DNA from: Senimuribacter sp049852125
GTDB taxonomy: Bacteria; Bacillota; Clostridia; Peptostreptococcales; Anaerovoracaceae
Direction: 5' to 3'
DNA length: 64,000 nt
Assembly: GCF_049852125.1 (NCBI RefSeq)
Contig: NZ_CP187532.1
Location: 2,852,001-2,916,000, forward strand
Both the position numbers and the translations under genes were made by a program. Below, piece by piece: positions 9,959 through 17,957 of this stretch. The number at the start of each line of letters is the position of its first letter. Position 1 is the stretch's first letter. The notes under the pieces were generated by a model. That model saw only the letters and a program-made list of their open reading frames with translations. It was not told the DNA's origin and did no database searches.

Positions 9959-9988
9959 TGTCCTGAATAATATATAAAATTCAGGACA
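9959..9988. promoter_or_regulatory. 30-bp palindrome, upstream copy (AbiE operator candidate)
   Basis: The arms TGTCCTGAAT and ATTCAGGACA are perfect inverted repeats around AATATATAAA. A second copy with the same length and core lies 122 bp further on (10111-10140), just before abiEi. AbiEi antitoxins are known to bind inverted repeats and repress their own promoter. Confidence 0.65.
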
Positions 9989-10101
9989 AAAAAGTAGTAT
10001 CAGTTCTGTCCCTTCCCGGCAGTGGTTCTTTCCTTTTTTTGAGATTGCTGTATAAATTCTGATCTATGTGGGAATACTATAAACAAAACTCTCGAAGCCT
10101 A

Positions 10102-10140
10102 TTGAAAATTTGTCCCGAATAATATATAATATTTGGGACA
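10102..10140 (+). promoter_or_regulatory. abiE promoter with palindromic operator over the -10
   Basis: TTGAAA (10102-10107), a 17-bp spacer and TATAAT (10125-10130) form a near-consensus promoter. The -10 lies inside the second 30-bp palindrome (10111-10140; arms TGTCCCGAAT and ATTTGGGACA). A protein bound there would block RNA polymerase, which fits autorepression by the antitoxin. Confidence 0.7.
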
Positions 10141-10156
10141 AAAGGAGGTGAGCAAA

Positions 10157-10774
10157 GTGGCAAATGGATATTCCCGGCAGATTCAAGAGCGAATAGGCAC
10201 AGCGGCAGAAGGAACCGTTTTTGTCAATTCTGATTTTGCTGATATTGCTGATACGGAAACCATAAGACGGAACCTGAACCGGCTTACACAGGCAGGTACG
10301 CTCCGGCGGATTTTGAAAGGTGTTTATGAGAAGCCGGAATACAGCGAAATGCTGAAAGAATATGTAGCGGCTGACCCGGAGGCGGTAGCAAAGGCGCTGG
10401 CCCGGAACTACCATTGGACGATTGCTCCCTGTGGGAATACGGCGCTGAACCTGTTAGGGCTTTCCACGCAGGTAACAGCGGTATGGTCCTATATCAGCGA
10501 CGGTCCATATAAGACCTATGAGTGGAACTCCACAAAGCTGGAATTTAAGCACAGAACCAATAAGGAGATCACCGGACTTTCCTATATGACGATACTCGTC
10601 GTTCAGGCATTGAAAACTTTGGGGAAAACAAATGTCACTTCCAAAACGATTCAGACGCTTAGTTCCCGATTGAATGAGGACGATAAAGCCGCTATGCTAA
10701 GGGAGGCGGCAGAATCTACGGATTGGGTTTACAATGCGATACGGCAGATTGCTGGGGAGGTACAAGAGAAATGA
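10157..10774 (+). CDS. abiEi: AbiEi-type antitoxin (type IV TA system, DUF6088-like)
   Basis: The GTG start at 10157 lies 8 nt after AAAGGAGG (10141-10148). The product has 205 residues. The N-terminal ~70 residues form a winged helix (ETIRRNLNRLTQAGTLRRIL) followed by GVYEKPEYSEML. The rest resembles the C-terminal domain of AbiEi/DUF6088 proteins (HWTIAPCGNTALNLLGLSTQ). The antitoxin represses the operon and counteracts the toxin without stable binding to it. The stop overlaps the toxin start as ATGA, so the two are translationally coupled. In ICEs such pairs stabilise the element and can give abortive infection against phages. Confidence 0.85.
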   Translation: MANGYSRQIQERIGTAAEGTVFVNSDFADIADTETIRRNLNRLTQAGTLRRILKGVYEKPEYSEMLKEYVAADPEAVAKALARNYHWTIAPCGNTALNLLGLSTQVTAVWSYISDGPYKTYEWNSTKLEFKHRTNKEITGLSYMTILVVQALKTLGKTNVTSKTIQTLSSRLNEDDKAAMLREAAESTDWVYNAIRQIAGEVQEK

Positions 10775-11769
10775 TACAGGTTGCAAGATTTTCAGATAAT
10801 GATAAGCGGAGGCTGTTCCGAAACACAGCAGATAAAATGGGACTGAACGATGCGATTGTGGAGAAGGATTTTTGGGTGTGCTTTACACTGGATTATCTCT
10901 TTCATCGCTCACCCTGGAAAGAAGCTATTACATTTAAGGGCGGGACCAGCTTATCAAAAGCATTTAATCTAATCAGCCGTTTTTCCGAAGATATTGACCT
11001 GATTCTGGACTGGCGCATATTGGGATATGGCAGGGATGAACCCTGGGAGAAACGATCCAATACAAAACAGGATGCTTTCAACAAGGAGGCCAATGCACGG
11101 GCGGAAGTCTTTTTAGCAGAAACCTTCTGCCCGGCAATTAAGGAAGGCTTATCTCAGGAACTTGGCTGTGATGCAGACATTCATATGGATGGTGAAGAAA
11201 AGCAGACTGTCATTTTTTCCTATCCGAAATTATTCAGTAATGCAGGTACCTTACAGGTGATCAGGTTAGAGATTGGGGCTTTGGCAGCATGGACACCGGC
11301 AACGGCGGCTGAAATTGCTCCGTATGCAGCAGAATATTACCCGAATGTCTTTGGGCGGAAAAGTACAAGTATTTTGACTGTGGCACCAGAACGTACCTTT
11401 TGGGAGAAAGCCACGATCCTGCATCATGAGGCCAACAGGCCGGAACATCTGGAAATGCCCCAGCGGTATTCCAGGCATTATTATGATCTCTACCGTATGG
11501 CTGCGACCCCTGTAAAAGAAGATGCGTTTTCCCGGCTCGATCTGCTGAAGAAGGTCGTGGACTTCAAAATGAAGTTCTATCCGAGAGGATGGGCGAAGTA
11601 CCCGGAGGCTGTGCCTGGCACATTGAAGCTCATTCCACCGGAATATCGCTTTGCGGCACTGGAGGCGGATTATGAGTCAATGAAAGATATGCTTTACGGT
11701 GATGTCCCGACCTTTGGGGCGGTCATAAATGCGGTCCGGGAACTGGAAAAAGAAATCAATATGCTTTAA
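10771..11769 (+). CDS. abiEii: AbiEii-type nucleotidyltransferase toxin
   Basis: The 332-residue protein starts at ATG 10771 inside the antitoxin's stop. It has the nucleotidyltransferase signature FKGGTSLSKAF (about residues 50-62) followed by FSEDIDLILDW, which supplies the paired acidic residues. A later conserved segment is PERTFWEKATILHHEANRP. AbiEii/MenT-like toxins use NTPs to modify targets such as tRNA acceptor ends; which target applies here is unknown. All catalytic signature residues are present, so the toxin looks intact. A hairpin terminator follows at 11792-11827. Confidence 0.88.
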   Translation: MIQVARFSDNDKRRLFRNTADKMGLNDAIVEKDFWVCFTLDYLFHRSPWKEAITFKGGTSLSKAFNLISRFSEDIDLILDWRILGYGRDEPWEKRSNTKQDAFNKEANARAEVFLAETFCPAIKEGLSQELGCDADIHMDGEEKQTVIFSYPKLFSNAGTLQVIRLEIGALAAWTPATAAEIAPYAAEYYPNVFGRKSTSILTVAPERTFWEKATILHHEANRPEHLEMPQRYSRHYYDLYRMAATPVKEDAFSRLDLLKKVVDFKMKFYPRGWAKYPEAVPGTLKLIPPEYRFAALEADYESMKDMLYGDVPTFGAVINAVRELEKEINML

Positions 11770-11791
11770 CAACTACATACCGTTTGTTTTG

Positions 11792-11827
11792 CCGGCTGTT
11801 CTAAGTATTCTTGGAGCAGCCGGTTTT
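11792..11827 (+). terminator. Terminator of the abiE operon
   Basis: CCGGCTG (11792-11798) pairs with CAGCCGG (11817-11823) and is followed by TTTT. Confidence 0.65.
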
Positions 11828-11852
11828 CTATTTCAAAAAGGAGGGATGCTTT

Positions 11853-12179
11853 ATCACACAGAAAGAGGTCAATGCCGTTTTTGACGGGCAGGTGGCTCTA
11901 TGCAGGGAAATTCTTCAAAAGAAAACAAAGGAATACACTGGGGATGATACGGACCGGCTGGGGGCTTTCAAGGCTGCCGCTGCTTTGCAGCACACAACAC
12001 CGGAGCGTGCCCTTGCCGGGATGCTGGCAAAGCATATCGTTTCCCTGTATGACATGTGCTTTGCTGACGGCGTGAGCTTCGATGCCGGCACATGGGATGA
12101 AAAGATCACAGACAGTCTTAACTATCTGCTTTTACTGAAAGCGATTGTAAAGGAGGGACAGACCAATCAACAGAATTGA
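11853..12179 (+). CDS. DUF1599-like nucleotide-modification-associated protein, ATC start
   Basis: I place the start at ATC 11853, giving TQKEVNAVFDGQVAL after the initiator. AAGGAGG sits exactly 8 nt upstream (GGAGG 11840-11844). The only standard start in frame, TTG 11811, has no Shine-Dalgarno and lies in the loop of the preceding terminator. ATG 11846 is out of frame and 1 nt from the SD. The ~108-residue helical product has KKTKEYTGDDTDRLGAFK and DSLNYLLLLKAIV. These resemble the DUF1599 (nucleotide modification associated, MazG-like) fold, but that match is from memory of the pattern. It overlaps thyX and sits with dut, so a job in nucleotide metabolism fits. Confidence 0.65.
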   Translation: MTQKEVNAVFDGQVALCREILQKKTKEYTGDDTDRLGAFKAAAALQHTTPERALAGMLAKHIVSLYDMCFADGVSFDAGTWDEKITDSLNYLLLLKAIVKEGQTNQQN

Positions 12180-12939
12180 AGTAAAGGTTTTGAACTGCCA
12201 GGCGGTGGCGGAGGCCGAAAAAAATATGGTCTTTGCGGCCAGGCTTACCCAGCGCGGGCATAAGATCAATACAATGGAGGACCTGACGGCGCTTTATGAA
12301 AAGTCGTTCAGCAATGATACCGTAACGGCGATCAGCAAACTTCCGCACCCTACGGTTCAGAAATTCGCGGTCATTACAGTTGCCATTGTAGGCGCAAGCA
12401 GACGTTTCCTGGCGCAGATCACCAGGCACCAGAACGAAGTAAAGTTTATGAGCGCGTCCTTACAGTACAGCAATTACACAGGGCAGACGGATTTTGCCGT
12501 ACCCTATGAGATTTTGACTGCACCGAAGGCAATTCAGAAAATGTATCTGAAAAGCTGTAAATCCGATATGGATTGTTACGAAGAACTGTGCGCAGTGGGG
12601 ATCGGGCACGACGCGGCGGGCTATGCCACGCCCCAGGGATTACGGAATGTGCTGATTATCAGCGCCACACCCTATCAGTGGAAACATATCATAGGTCAGC
12701 GGGTGTGCCGGCGCAATACGGACGAAACCCGGATCGTGCTCCTGAAAATCTGGCAGGAGCTTTTTTCATTGAGCCCGGTACTCTTTGCCCCTGATCTTAC
12801 CGGTCCTTTCTGCCAGAGGGATAAATGCCTGGAGGGGAAAATGAGCTGCAAAAGAAATATTGCGGGCAGCATGTCGCCCAGCGAGATTTTGGCGGCGGAT
12901 TACCCGTTGCTTATGGAAGGCAGCGCCCATGAAGATTAG
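12166..12939 (+). CDS. thyX: Divergent ThyX-like FAD-dependent thymidylate synthase, ATC start
   Basis: The frame opens after TAA 12148-12150. ATC 12166 lies 9 nt after GGAGG (12152-12156); the first standard start, TTG 12190, has AAAGG only 2 nt away and would delete the first strand (RIEVKVLN). The product has about 257 residues with ThyX features (FAARLTQRGHK, ITRHQNEVKFMSASLQYSNY). ThyX makes dTMP from dUMP using FAD and methylene-tetrahydrofolate. The signature motif here is RHQ, not RHR, and the later Ser-x-Arg is replaced by SLQ, so activity on dUMP is uncertain. The C-terminus has a cysteine-containing tail (GPFCQRDKCLEGKMSC). It overlaps the DUF1599-like gene and the dUTPase gene. 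Confidence 0.72.
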   Translation: MNRIEVKVLNCQAVAEAEKNMVFAARLTQRGHKINTMEDLTALYEKSFSNDTVTAISKLPHPTVQKFAVITVAIVGASRRFLAQITRHQNEVKFMSASLQYSNYTGQTDFAVPYEILTAPKAIQKMYLKSCKSDMDCYEELCAVGIGHDAAGYATPQGLRNVLIISATPYQWKHIIGQRVCRRNTDETRIVLLKIWQELFSLSPVLFAPDLTGPFCQRDKCLEGKMSCKRNIAGSMSPSEILAADYPLLMEGSAHED

Positions 12940-13342
12940 ACTGATCGATTTTGGCGTGCCAGAGGACCAGAGACCCTACCGGCCACATGGGAACGATGCC
13001 GGTGCGGATGTGTATATGCCTTATGACTGCACCCTACAGCCCGGCGAGATTGCTAAGATTCCACTCGGATTCGGAATTGAAGTACCTGATGGATATGCAG
13101 GCTATGTGTTTCCACGCACCAGCATGGCGGTTAAGGGGCTGGTTTGTGAGCTGCCCCCTGTGGATTCCGGCTATCGTGGAGAAATCCATGCGATTATCAG
13201 TAATGTAAGCAACAAAACACAGACTCTTTCCAAAGGGGCGCGGATAGGCCAGCTTGTGATTACGCCTGTTGTCATTGCGGATTTTGTGACAGATTTGGGT
13301 ACGGAACGCGGAACCGGAGGGTTTGGAAGCACCGGGGCATAA
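12930..13342 (+). CDS. dut: dUTP diphosphatase
   Basis: The ATG 12930 start overlaps the end of thyX by 10 nt. The 137-residue length and the five motifs of trimeric dUTPases are complete: NDAGADVY, PRTSMAVKG, PPVDSGYRGE, GARIGQLVI and RGTGGFGST. The enzyme hydrolyses dUTP to dUMP and pyrophosphate. It keeps uracil out of DNA and feeds dUMP to thymidylate synthesis, which makes sense next to a ThyX-like gene. On a conjugative element it may help second-strand synthesis in a recipient with an unbalanced nucleotide pool; that role is an inference. Confidence 0.92.
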
Positions 13343-13403
13343 ACAGGATAAATATAGAGTGTTTCCAGACTTAATTTAGGACAGCATAGGAAATAATAAG
13401 AAG

Positions 13404-13428
13404 AAAGCGGCCATTCCGTGACCGCTTT
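13404..13428 (-). terminator. Hairpin at the 3' end of the XRE gene
   Basis: AAAGCGG (13404-13410) pairs with CCGCTTT (13422-13428). It overlaps the stop codon of the minus-strand XRE gene and may also end the dut transcript arriving from the other side. Confidence 0.5.
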
Positions 13429-13741
13429 ACTTCTTGCTGTTCAGCTCTTTCATAATGCCGAGGATATACGTCATTGATCTGGAATCCAGTTTCTTTGCCT
13501 CTGCAATAAATTCCTGCAGGGTCTCTGGATAAAAATTTTCTTCGTCAAAGAATTCCTGCGGCGTTACACCGAGATATTCGCAGATATAAAAGAAGGACTG
13601 CATGGCAGGAAGTGATTTTTTGTTTTCAATGTTATTGATGTAGTTGTTCGCTTGCCCTAACGACAATGACATGTCGCGTGCAGATACACCCTTTTGTAAT
13701 CTCAGCTTTGCCAGCCGTTCCGGGACGAATTCTTCATACAT
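13427..13741 (-). CDS. XRE-family HTH regulator
   Basis: On the minus strand, ATG 13741 lies 8 nt after AGGAGG; a GTG at 13750 is part of the SD and is not used. The product has 104 residues. An HTH of the Cro/CI type lies at about residues 7-60 (LRLQKGVSARDMSLSLGQAN, NYINNIENKKSLP). A C-terminal helical tail follows. It is transcribed divergently from the SLOG-domain gene. Inverted 9-bp sites in between (TAATAGATT 13762-13770 and AATCTATTA 13835-13843) could be its operators. It probably regulates itself and the divergent gene. Confidence 0.82.
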   Translation of the reverse strand: MYEEFVPERLAKLRLQKGVSARDMSLSLGQANNYINNIENKKSLPAMQSFFYICEYLGVTPQEFFDEENFYPETLQEFIAEAKKLDSRSMTYILGIMKELNSKK

Positions 13742-13818
13742 CAGCGCCACCTCCTATTCTGTAATAGATTGTACCTCACACATCCCTTTTATTCACAAAA
13801 TAAAAGAGGGCATTTGCG

Positions 13819-13847
13819 TTGACTTGAAAAAATAAATCTATTATAAT
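13819..13847 (+). promoter_or_regulatory. Promoter of the SLOG-domain gene with overlapping XRE site
   Basis: TTGACT (13819-13824), a 17-bp spacer and TATAAT (13842-13847) form a near-consensus promoter. AATCTATTA (13835-13843) overlaps the -10, and its inverse lies at 13762-13770 in the XRE leader. Confidence 0.75.
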
Positions 13848-13889
13848 GATGGGAGACACAAAAATGAATCTATCAACTGGAGGAACTTG

Positions 13890-14405
13890 ATGGAAGGAAA
13901 GACTTGTTGTGTCACAGGACACAGAGATATACCTGCTGATGAAACAGCCCATGTAAAGGACGCTCTGCGCCGGGAAATTGAAAAAGCAGTAAACGATGGT
14001 TTCACTGTTTTTCTGTCCGGCTTTGCTGATGGCGTGGATCAATACTTTGCGAAGATCGTTCTGGAGCTGCAGAATGAAAATCCAGGTTTGAAGTTGATCG
14101 CAGTGCTTCCATATCGGAAACGGGTGGACAGCCTGTGCCAAAAGGAACACACGAAAGCTCTGTTGGATGCCTGTGCAGAGGTCATGGTAATCCAGGAAGA
14201 ATATCGGCCCAATGTCTATTCCCAGCGCAACCGCTATATGGTAGAACACGCAGACCGTGTAATCGCCGTATATGACGGACGGGAAAAAGGCGGCACAGTT
14301 AAGACAATCCGGTTTGCGCACCAATTTCGGAAAGAACTGCGGGAAATACCGTTAGGGTTAAACCTGGACAAAAACAGGACAAATCTTGGACAAAACCGGG
14401 TATGA
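13890..14405 (+). CDS. SLOG-domain (YpsA/DUF1273-like) protein
   Basis: ATG 13890 lies 6 nt after GGAGG (13879-13883). The 171-residue protein has the SLOG/YpsA Rossmann-like pattern: TGHRDIP near the N-terminus, FLSGFADGVDQYFA for the nucleotide- or ligand-binding loop, and AVYDGREKGGTVKTI. SLOG proteins bind nucleotide-derived ligands; stand-alone ICE versions have no firmly known role. It has its own strong promoter and a divergent XRE regulator. A stretch of repeats (DKNRTNLGQNRV) ends the protein. Confidence 0.82.
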   Translation: MEGKTCCVTGHRDIPADETAHVKDALRREIEKAVNDGFTVFLSGFADGVDQYFAKIVLELQNENPGLKLIAVLPYRKRVDSLCQKEHTKALLDACAEVMVIQEEYRPNVYSQRNRYMVEHADRVIAVYDGREKGGTVKTIRFAHQFRKELREIPLGLNLDKNRTNLGQNRV

Positions 14406-14540
14406 AAAAGTAGAGATACAAGCTGCTCTATGGTATAATATCTCTTTAACCACGAAGGTTAATGACAATCCGGTTGGCTTTACAGGGATTAAAAATCATA
14501 TTTAAAAAATGGCAAACCATAGTTTGAAGGGAGTATTTGC

Positions 14541-15005
14541 ATGAAACATGTATGTATGCTTATATCGGTAGCGGACATCAACGCCGCAAGAAAGTTTTAT
14601 GAGGATCTATTCGGGTTAGAAGTCTATCAGGATTACGGAAGAAACATCGCCTTTACCTGCGGACTGGCATTGCAGCAGGATTTTGACTGGCTTGTAAATC
14701 TGCCAAAAGAAAAGGTATTAAACAAATCCAACAATGCGGAAATTGTCTTTGAGGAACAGGACTTTGACGGTTTTCTGAATAAACTCAGAGAGTACCCGGA
14801 CATTGAATATCTGGGAGAAGTGATTGAGCATAGCTGGGGACAGCGTGTGATTCGGTTCTATGATCTGGACGGGCATATCATAGAGGTTGGCGAGGATATG
14901 AAAATGGTGATAAAGCGTTTTCTTGCTACCGGTATGACGATGGAAGAAGTTTCTGTGAAAATGGATGCTTCTATTGAGGATTTGACAAAACTTCTAAACA
15001 GCTAA
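14541..15005 (+). CDS. VOC (glyoxalase/bleomycin-resistance) superfamily protein
   Basis: The 154-residue protein has one VOC module in two halves: MLISVADINAARKFYEDLFG at the N-terminus and RVIRFYDLDGHIIEVGEDM at about 112-130, with the metal-ligand Glu at the end. The final ~30 residues form an extra helical tail. VOC enzymes include glyoxalases and antibiotic-binding proteins; no substrate can be read from sequence. A -10-like TATAAT about 110 bp upstream (near 14431) suggests it opens a new transcription unit. From here to 19.0 kb the DNA is visibly richer in A/T than the backbone, which indicates separate acquisition. Confidence 0.8.
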   Translation: MKHVCMLISVADINAARKFYEDLFGLEVYQDYGRNIAFTCGLALQQDFDWLVNLPKEKVLNKSNNAEIVFEEQDFDGFLNKLREYPDIEYLGEVIEHSWGQRVIRFYDLDGHIIEVGEDMKMVIKRFLATGMTMEEVSVKMDASIEDLTKLLNS

Positions 15006-15051
15006 TACATGATGGACGAATAAACAAATCGGGATTTGTGGAGGTGAACTC

Positions 15052-15672
15052 ATGGATAGAAATGAACAATGGTTACAGTGGGCTATAGAACTACAGAGTC
15101 TTGCACAGGCGGGGCTTACCTATGGAAAAGATATTTACGATCATGAGCGATATGAGCGCATAAGAGAGATTTCAGCAGAAATTCTTTCGCATATGGCGGA
15201 TATTCCTTTGGACAAGGTGAAATCGCTTTTCTGTAATGAGTATGGTTATCAAACACCTAAAATAGATACCCGTGCCGCTATTTTTAAGGATGGAAAAATA
15301 CTTCTTGTTCATGAAAACAATGGAAAATGGTCGCTTCCTGGCGGTTGGTGTGATGTAAATGTTTCTGTTGGTGAGAATACGGTAAAGGAGGTTAAAGAGG
15401 AAGCAGGATTGGAGGTAACCGCTGATAGAGTTATTGCTATTCAAGATAGGAAAAAACACAATCTTCCAGTTTATGCTTACGGTGTATGCAGAGTGTTTAT
15501 TCAGTGTACAGTGATTGGCGGGCATTTTAAGCAGAATATAGAAACAACAGAGTATTGCTATTTTCCAGAAAATGATTTGCCAGAGCTAGCGACAGAGAAG
15601 AGCAATGAAGAGCAAGTTAAAATGTGCTTTACAGCATATCGTTCAGATGGTTGGGTTACTCAATTTGACTGA
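15052..15672 (+). CDS. NUDIX hydrolase
   Basis: ATG 15052 follows GGAGGTG. The N-terminal ~65 residues are helical (AIELQSLAQAGLTYGKDIYD) as in the two-domain NUDIX proteins with an N-terminal helper domain. The NUDIX box is at about 100-122: GGWCDVNVSVGENTV, then KEVKEEAGLEV. The core EVKEEAG metal-binding helix is intact, while the first Glu of the box is Val. Such enzymes split nucleoside diphosphates linked to another group; the substrate here is unknown. It is part of the small-gene cargo run. Confidence 0.85.
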   Translation: MDRNEQWLQWAIELQSLAQAGLTYGKDIYDHERYERIREISAEILSHMADIPLDKVKSLFCNEYGYQTPKIDTRAAIFKDGKILLVHENNGKWSLPGGWCDVNVSVGENTVKEVKEEAGLEVTADRVIAIQDRKKHNLPVYAYGVCRVFIQCTVIGGHFKQNIETTEYCYFPENDLPELATEKSNEEQVKMCFTAYRSDGWVTQFD

Positions 15673-15771
15673 CTTTTTCGTTGTAAATTCAAGTTTGTTG
15701 AGTTCTTTCAAACCTTATTTTCGTAACGATGTTTTGTAACCAGATGGTTGAAACCGATGGAGGAAACGTAT

Positions 15772-16524
15772 ATGGATATTCAAAAAATTATCAGTTTAGT
15801 AACAAAAACGCAGGGGTTAATAAAAAACCGTGAAATGGCCGCTCATGTGAAAGAGAAGGGTCTTGCAGACTATGTAACGCAGGTAGATATTGCCGTGCAA
15901 AATTTCTTAAAAGAGGAACTATTTGCCCTTGCGCCGGATATTCAATTTCTTGGAGAAGAAACCGGATTGCAGGAAATAAAAGCGGACAGCTTTTGGATTT
16001 TAGACCCGGTTGACGGGACAACAAACCTTATGCACGACTATCAGCACAGCGTTGTATCTTTAGCACTTTACCGCCAGGGGGAAATTGTTATGGGAATCGT
16101 ATATGACCCCTTCCGTGAAGAAGTGTTTTCAGCAATTCAGGGAAAGGGCAGCTTCCTAAATGGACACCCCATACATGTATCAAACGCAGAAAAACTATCA
16201 GACACGATGATTGGGCTGGGTACGGCAAAAAGAGAGCTGGCCGATGAAAACTTTGCCCGGTTTCGTAAGGTGTTTGGTCAGTGTCAGGATGTCCGCAGGA
16301 TTGGCTCTGCTGCTTTGGAACTGGCATATACCGCCTGTGGCAGACAGGGAGGCTATTTCGAGATATACCTGAATCCCTGGGATTATGCCGCCGGTATGCT
16401 CTTAATTCAGGAGGCTGGCGGGCAGGTAACTGATTTTACGGGAAAGCCGCTTGATCCGAGAAAAGGCGGCAGCGTAGTGGGAACAAACGGATATGTTCAT
16501 GATGAACTGATAAAGCTGCTGTGA
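15772..16524 (+). CDS. Inositol monophosphatase family protein
   Basis: The ATG 15772 start lies 8 nt after GGAGG (15759-15763). The product has 250 residues. The family motifs are complete: FLGEETG (Glu), WILDPVDGTTNL (metal-binding Asp-Pro-x-Asp-Gly-Thr) and NPWDYAAGMLL near residue 200. Members act on inositol phosphate, fructose-1,6-bisphosphate, histidinol phosphate or PAP. The sequence alone does not choose between them, but length and motifs resemble SuhB-like proteins. It is an odd passenger on an ICE. Confidence 0.85.
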   Translation: MDIQKIISLVTKTQGLIKNREMAAHVKEKGLADYVTQVDIAVQNFLKEELFALAPDIQFLGEETGLQEIKADSFWILDPVDGTTNLMHDYQHSVVSLALYRQGEIVMGIVYDPFREEVFSAIQGKGSFLNGHPIHVSNAEKLSDTMIGLGTAKRELADENFARFRKVFGQCQDVRRIGSAALELAYTACGRQGGYFEIYLNPWDYAAGMLLIQEAGGQVTDFTGKPLDPRKGGSVVGTNGYVHDELIKLL

Positions 16525-16660
16525 GCCATGCGTTTCCTTCATAGAGATTAGGGTGAAAGGCAAATCCAAATTTGAAATCCCCGTATTTCCCGAAATGTAA
16601 ACAGGAGTTGGATTGAAATTTACAAACAGCAGCAAATTAAGGAATAAAGGAGGGGCCCTG

Positions 16661-17014
16661 ATGATAGATAAAAAGATGATCGCCTTTTGCGGTACATATT
16701 GCGGAGTGTGTGAATGGAAGGATAAAATCGGGTGTAAGGGCTGTAAAGCCAATAGAGGAATTATGTTTTGGGGCGAGTGCGATAAAGCGAAATGCTGTAT
16801 GGAAAAGGGGCTTGAACATTGCGGAGAATGCTCAGATATGCCCTGTCAAAAGCTCAAAGACCTGTTTGATGATCCAGAGCATGGTGATCGTGGAGCAAGA
16901 CTTCGCAATCTGAAAAATTGGAAAGACGGAATCTATGCCTATGAGAAATTAGGTAATGCAGCACAAGAGAAGGCAAAAAATTTGAAAGCAGGAGAAAATA
17001 CCAATAACTATTGA
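16661..17014 (+). CDS. DUF3795 cysteine-rich protein (1)
   Basis: ATG 16661 follows AAGGAGG (16647-16653). The 117-residue protein is dense in cysteines near the N-terminus: FCGTYCGVCEWK, CKGCKANRG, CDKAKCCMEK and HCGECSDMPC. This is the DUF3795 pattern, thought to bind zinc or an Fe-S cluster. Function is unknown. Its stop region overlaps the SD of the following gene, so both are likely on one transcript. A second DUF3795 gene lies at 17958. Confidence 0.82.
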   Translation: MIDKKMIAFCGTYCGVCEWKDKIGCKGCKANRGIMFWGECDKAKCCMEKGLEHCGECSDMPCQKLKDLFDDPEHGDRGARLRNLKNWKDGIYAYEKLGNAAQEKAKNLKAGENTNNY

Positions 17015-17022
17015 GGTGCAAC

Positions 17023-17370
17023 ATGAAAAAATGGTACGACGAAGAATACGAATGGGAAATTGAGGTTATAGGCTTTCTGCGTGGAGATCATACAGAACAG
17101 TATTGCCGCAACGGTGAAGAAATTGGTGACAAGTACACTTGTACTTATGGTTGTCCAGTAAATCAAAATGGACAGGGCATTTGCTCCAAATGTATGATGG
17201 TTATGTTCCCCATTATGGAAGCCGTCCGGAGTGGCGGCGATTTAGAAAATATCGGCGGGGACGGAAAGTACACCAAGACTATTGTGTGTCCTGATGGCTG
17301 CGTTATGTTTAGACTTACTGCGAAACCGACGGGAAACCCAAATTGCTTTAAGGAGAAGCTTTTTGACTAA
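17023..17370 (+). CDS. TIGR04076-like cysteine-rich small protein
   Basis: ATG 17023 follows GAGG with 7 nt spacing. The 115-residue product has CTYGCPVNQNGQGICSKC, FPIMEAVRSGGDLEN and a final CPDGCVMFRL. This is the arrangement I associate with TIGR04076 proteins. No enzymatic role is established for them. The four or more cysteines may bind a metal. It follows the DUF3795 gene by 8 nt. Confidence 0.65.
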   Translation: MKKWYDEEYEWEIEVIGFLRGDHTEQYCRNGEEIGDKYTCTYGCPVNQNGQGICSKCMMVMFPIMEAVRSGGDLENIGGDGKYTKTIVCPDGCVMFRLTAKPTGNPNCFKEKLFD

Positions 17371-17452
17371 AGCGATATTTCTTCCTGCTGTGAGCATACA
17401 ACGGGATTGAAATAAATTATCTGCTCTACACCCCAAAAGGAGGAAAATACCT

Positions 17453-17872
17453 ATGAATGAAAAATTTTCACCAAAAGCAAGACAGATAATGGATGAAAGA
17501 TTTGGGCGTGATACATTGATAGCCCTTGCCACTGTTGATGGCAATATTCCTAATGTACGTACAGTAAATGCCTACTATGAAAACGGAGCATTTTATGTTA
17601 TTACCTATGCACTATCAAACAAGATGAAACAAATAGCCCAAAATCCCAATGTCGGAATATGCGGGGAATGGTTTACCGCTCATGGAAAAGGGACAAATAT
17701 GGGATGGTTTTGCAAAGAAGATAATAAGGTGATTGCACAGAAATTGAGAGAAGTATTCTGCGAGTGGATAGATAACGGGCACAACGATTTTAACGATGAA
17801 AACACCATTATTCTGCGTGTAGAATTAACTGATGGCCTGCTGCTCTCGCATGGTACAAGATATGAGTTTTAA
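17453..17872 (+). CDS. Pyridoxamine 5'-phosphate oxidase-like flavoprotein
   Basis: ATG 17453 follows AAAGGAGG. The 139-residue protein is of the split-barrel FMN-binding type: LIALATVDGNIPNVRTVNAY, then FYVITYALSNKMKQIAQNPN and VGICGEWFTAHG. Small members of this fold bind FMN or F420 and have been linked to detoxification or drug modification. The substrate cannot be told from sequence. It stands alone with its own 80-bp leader in the cargo block. Confidence 0.82.
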   Translation: MNEKFSPKARQIMDERFGRDTLIALATVDGNIPNVRTVNAYYENGAFYVITYALSNKMKQIAQNPNVGICGEWFTAHGKGTNMGWFCKEDNKVIAQKLREVFCEWIDNGHNDFNDENTIILRVELTDGLLLSHGTRYEF

Positions 17873-17957
17873 CTTGGCATATTTTCCCACTTTGCTGGGT
17901 TAAGTGTTATCATAGCTTATTTGAATCGCTTGCAGATAGGTTGTTAAAGGAGATTCC

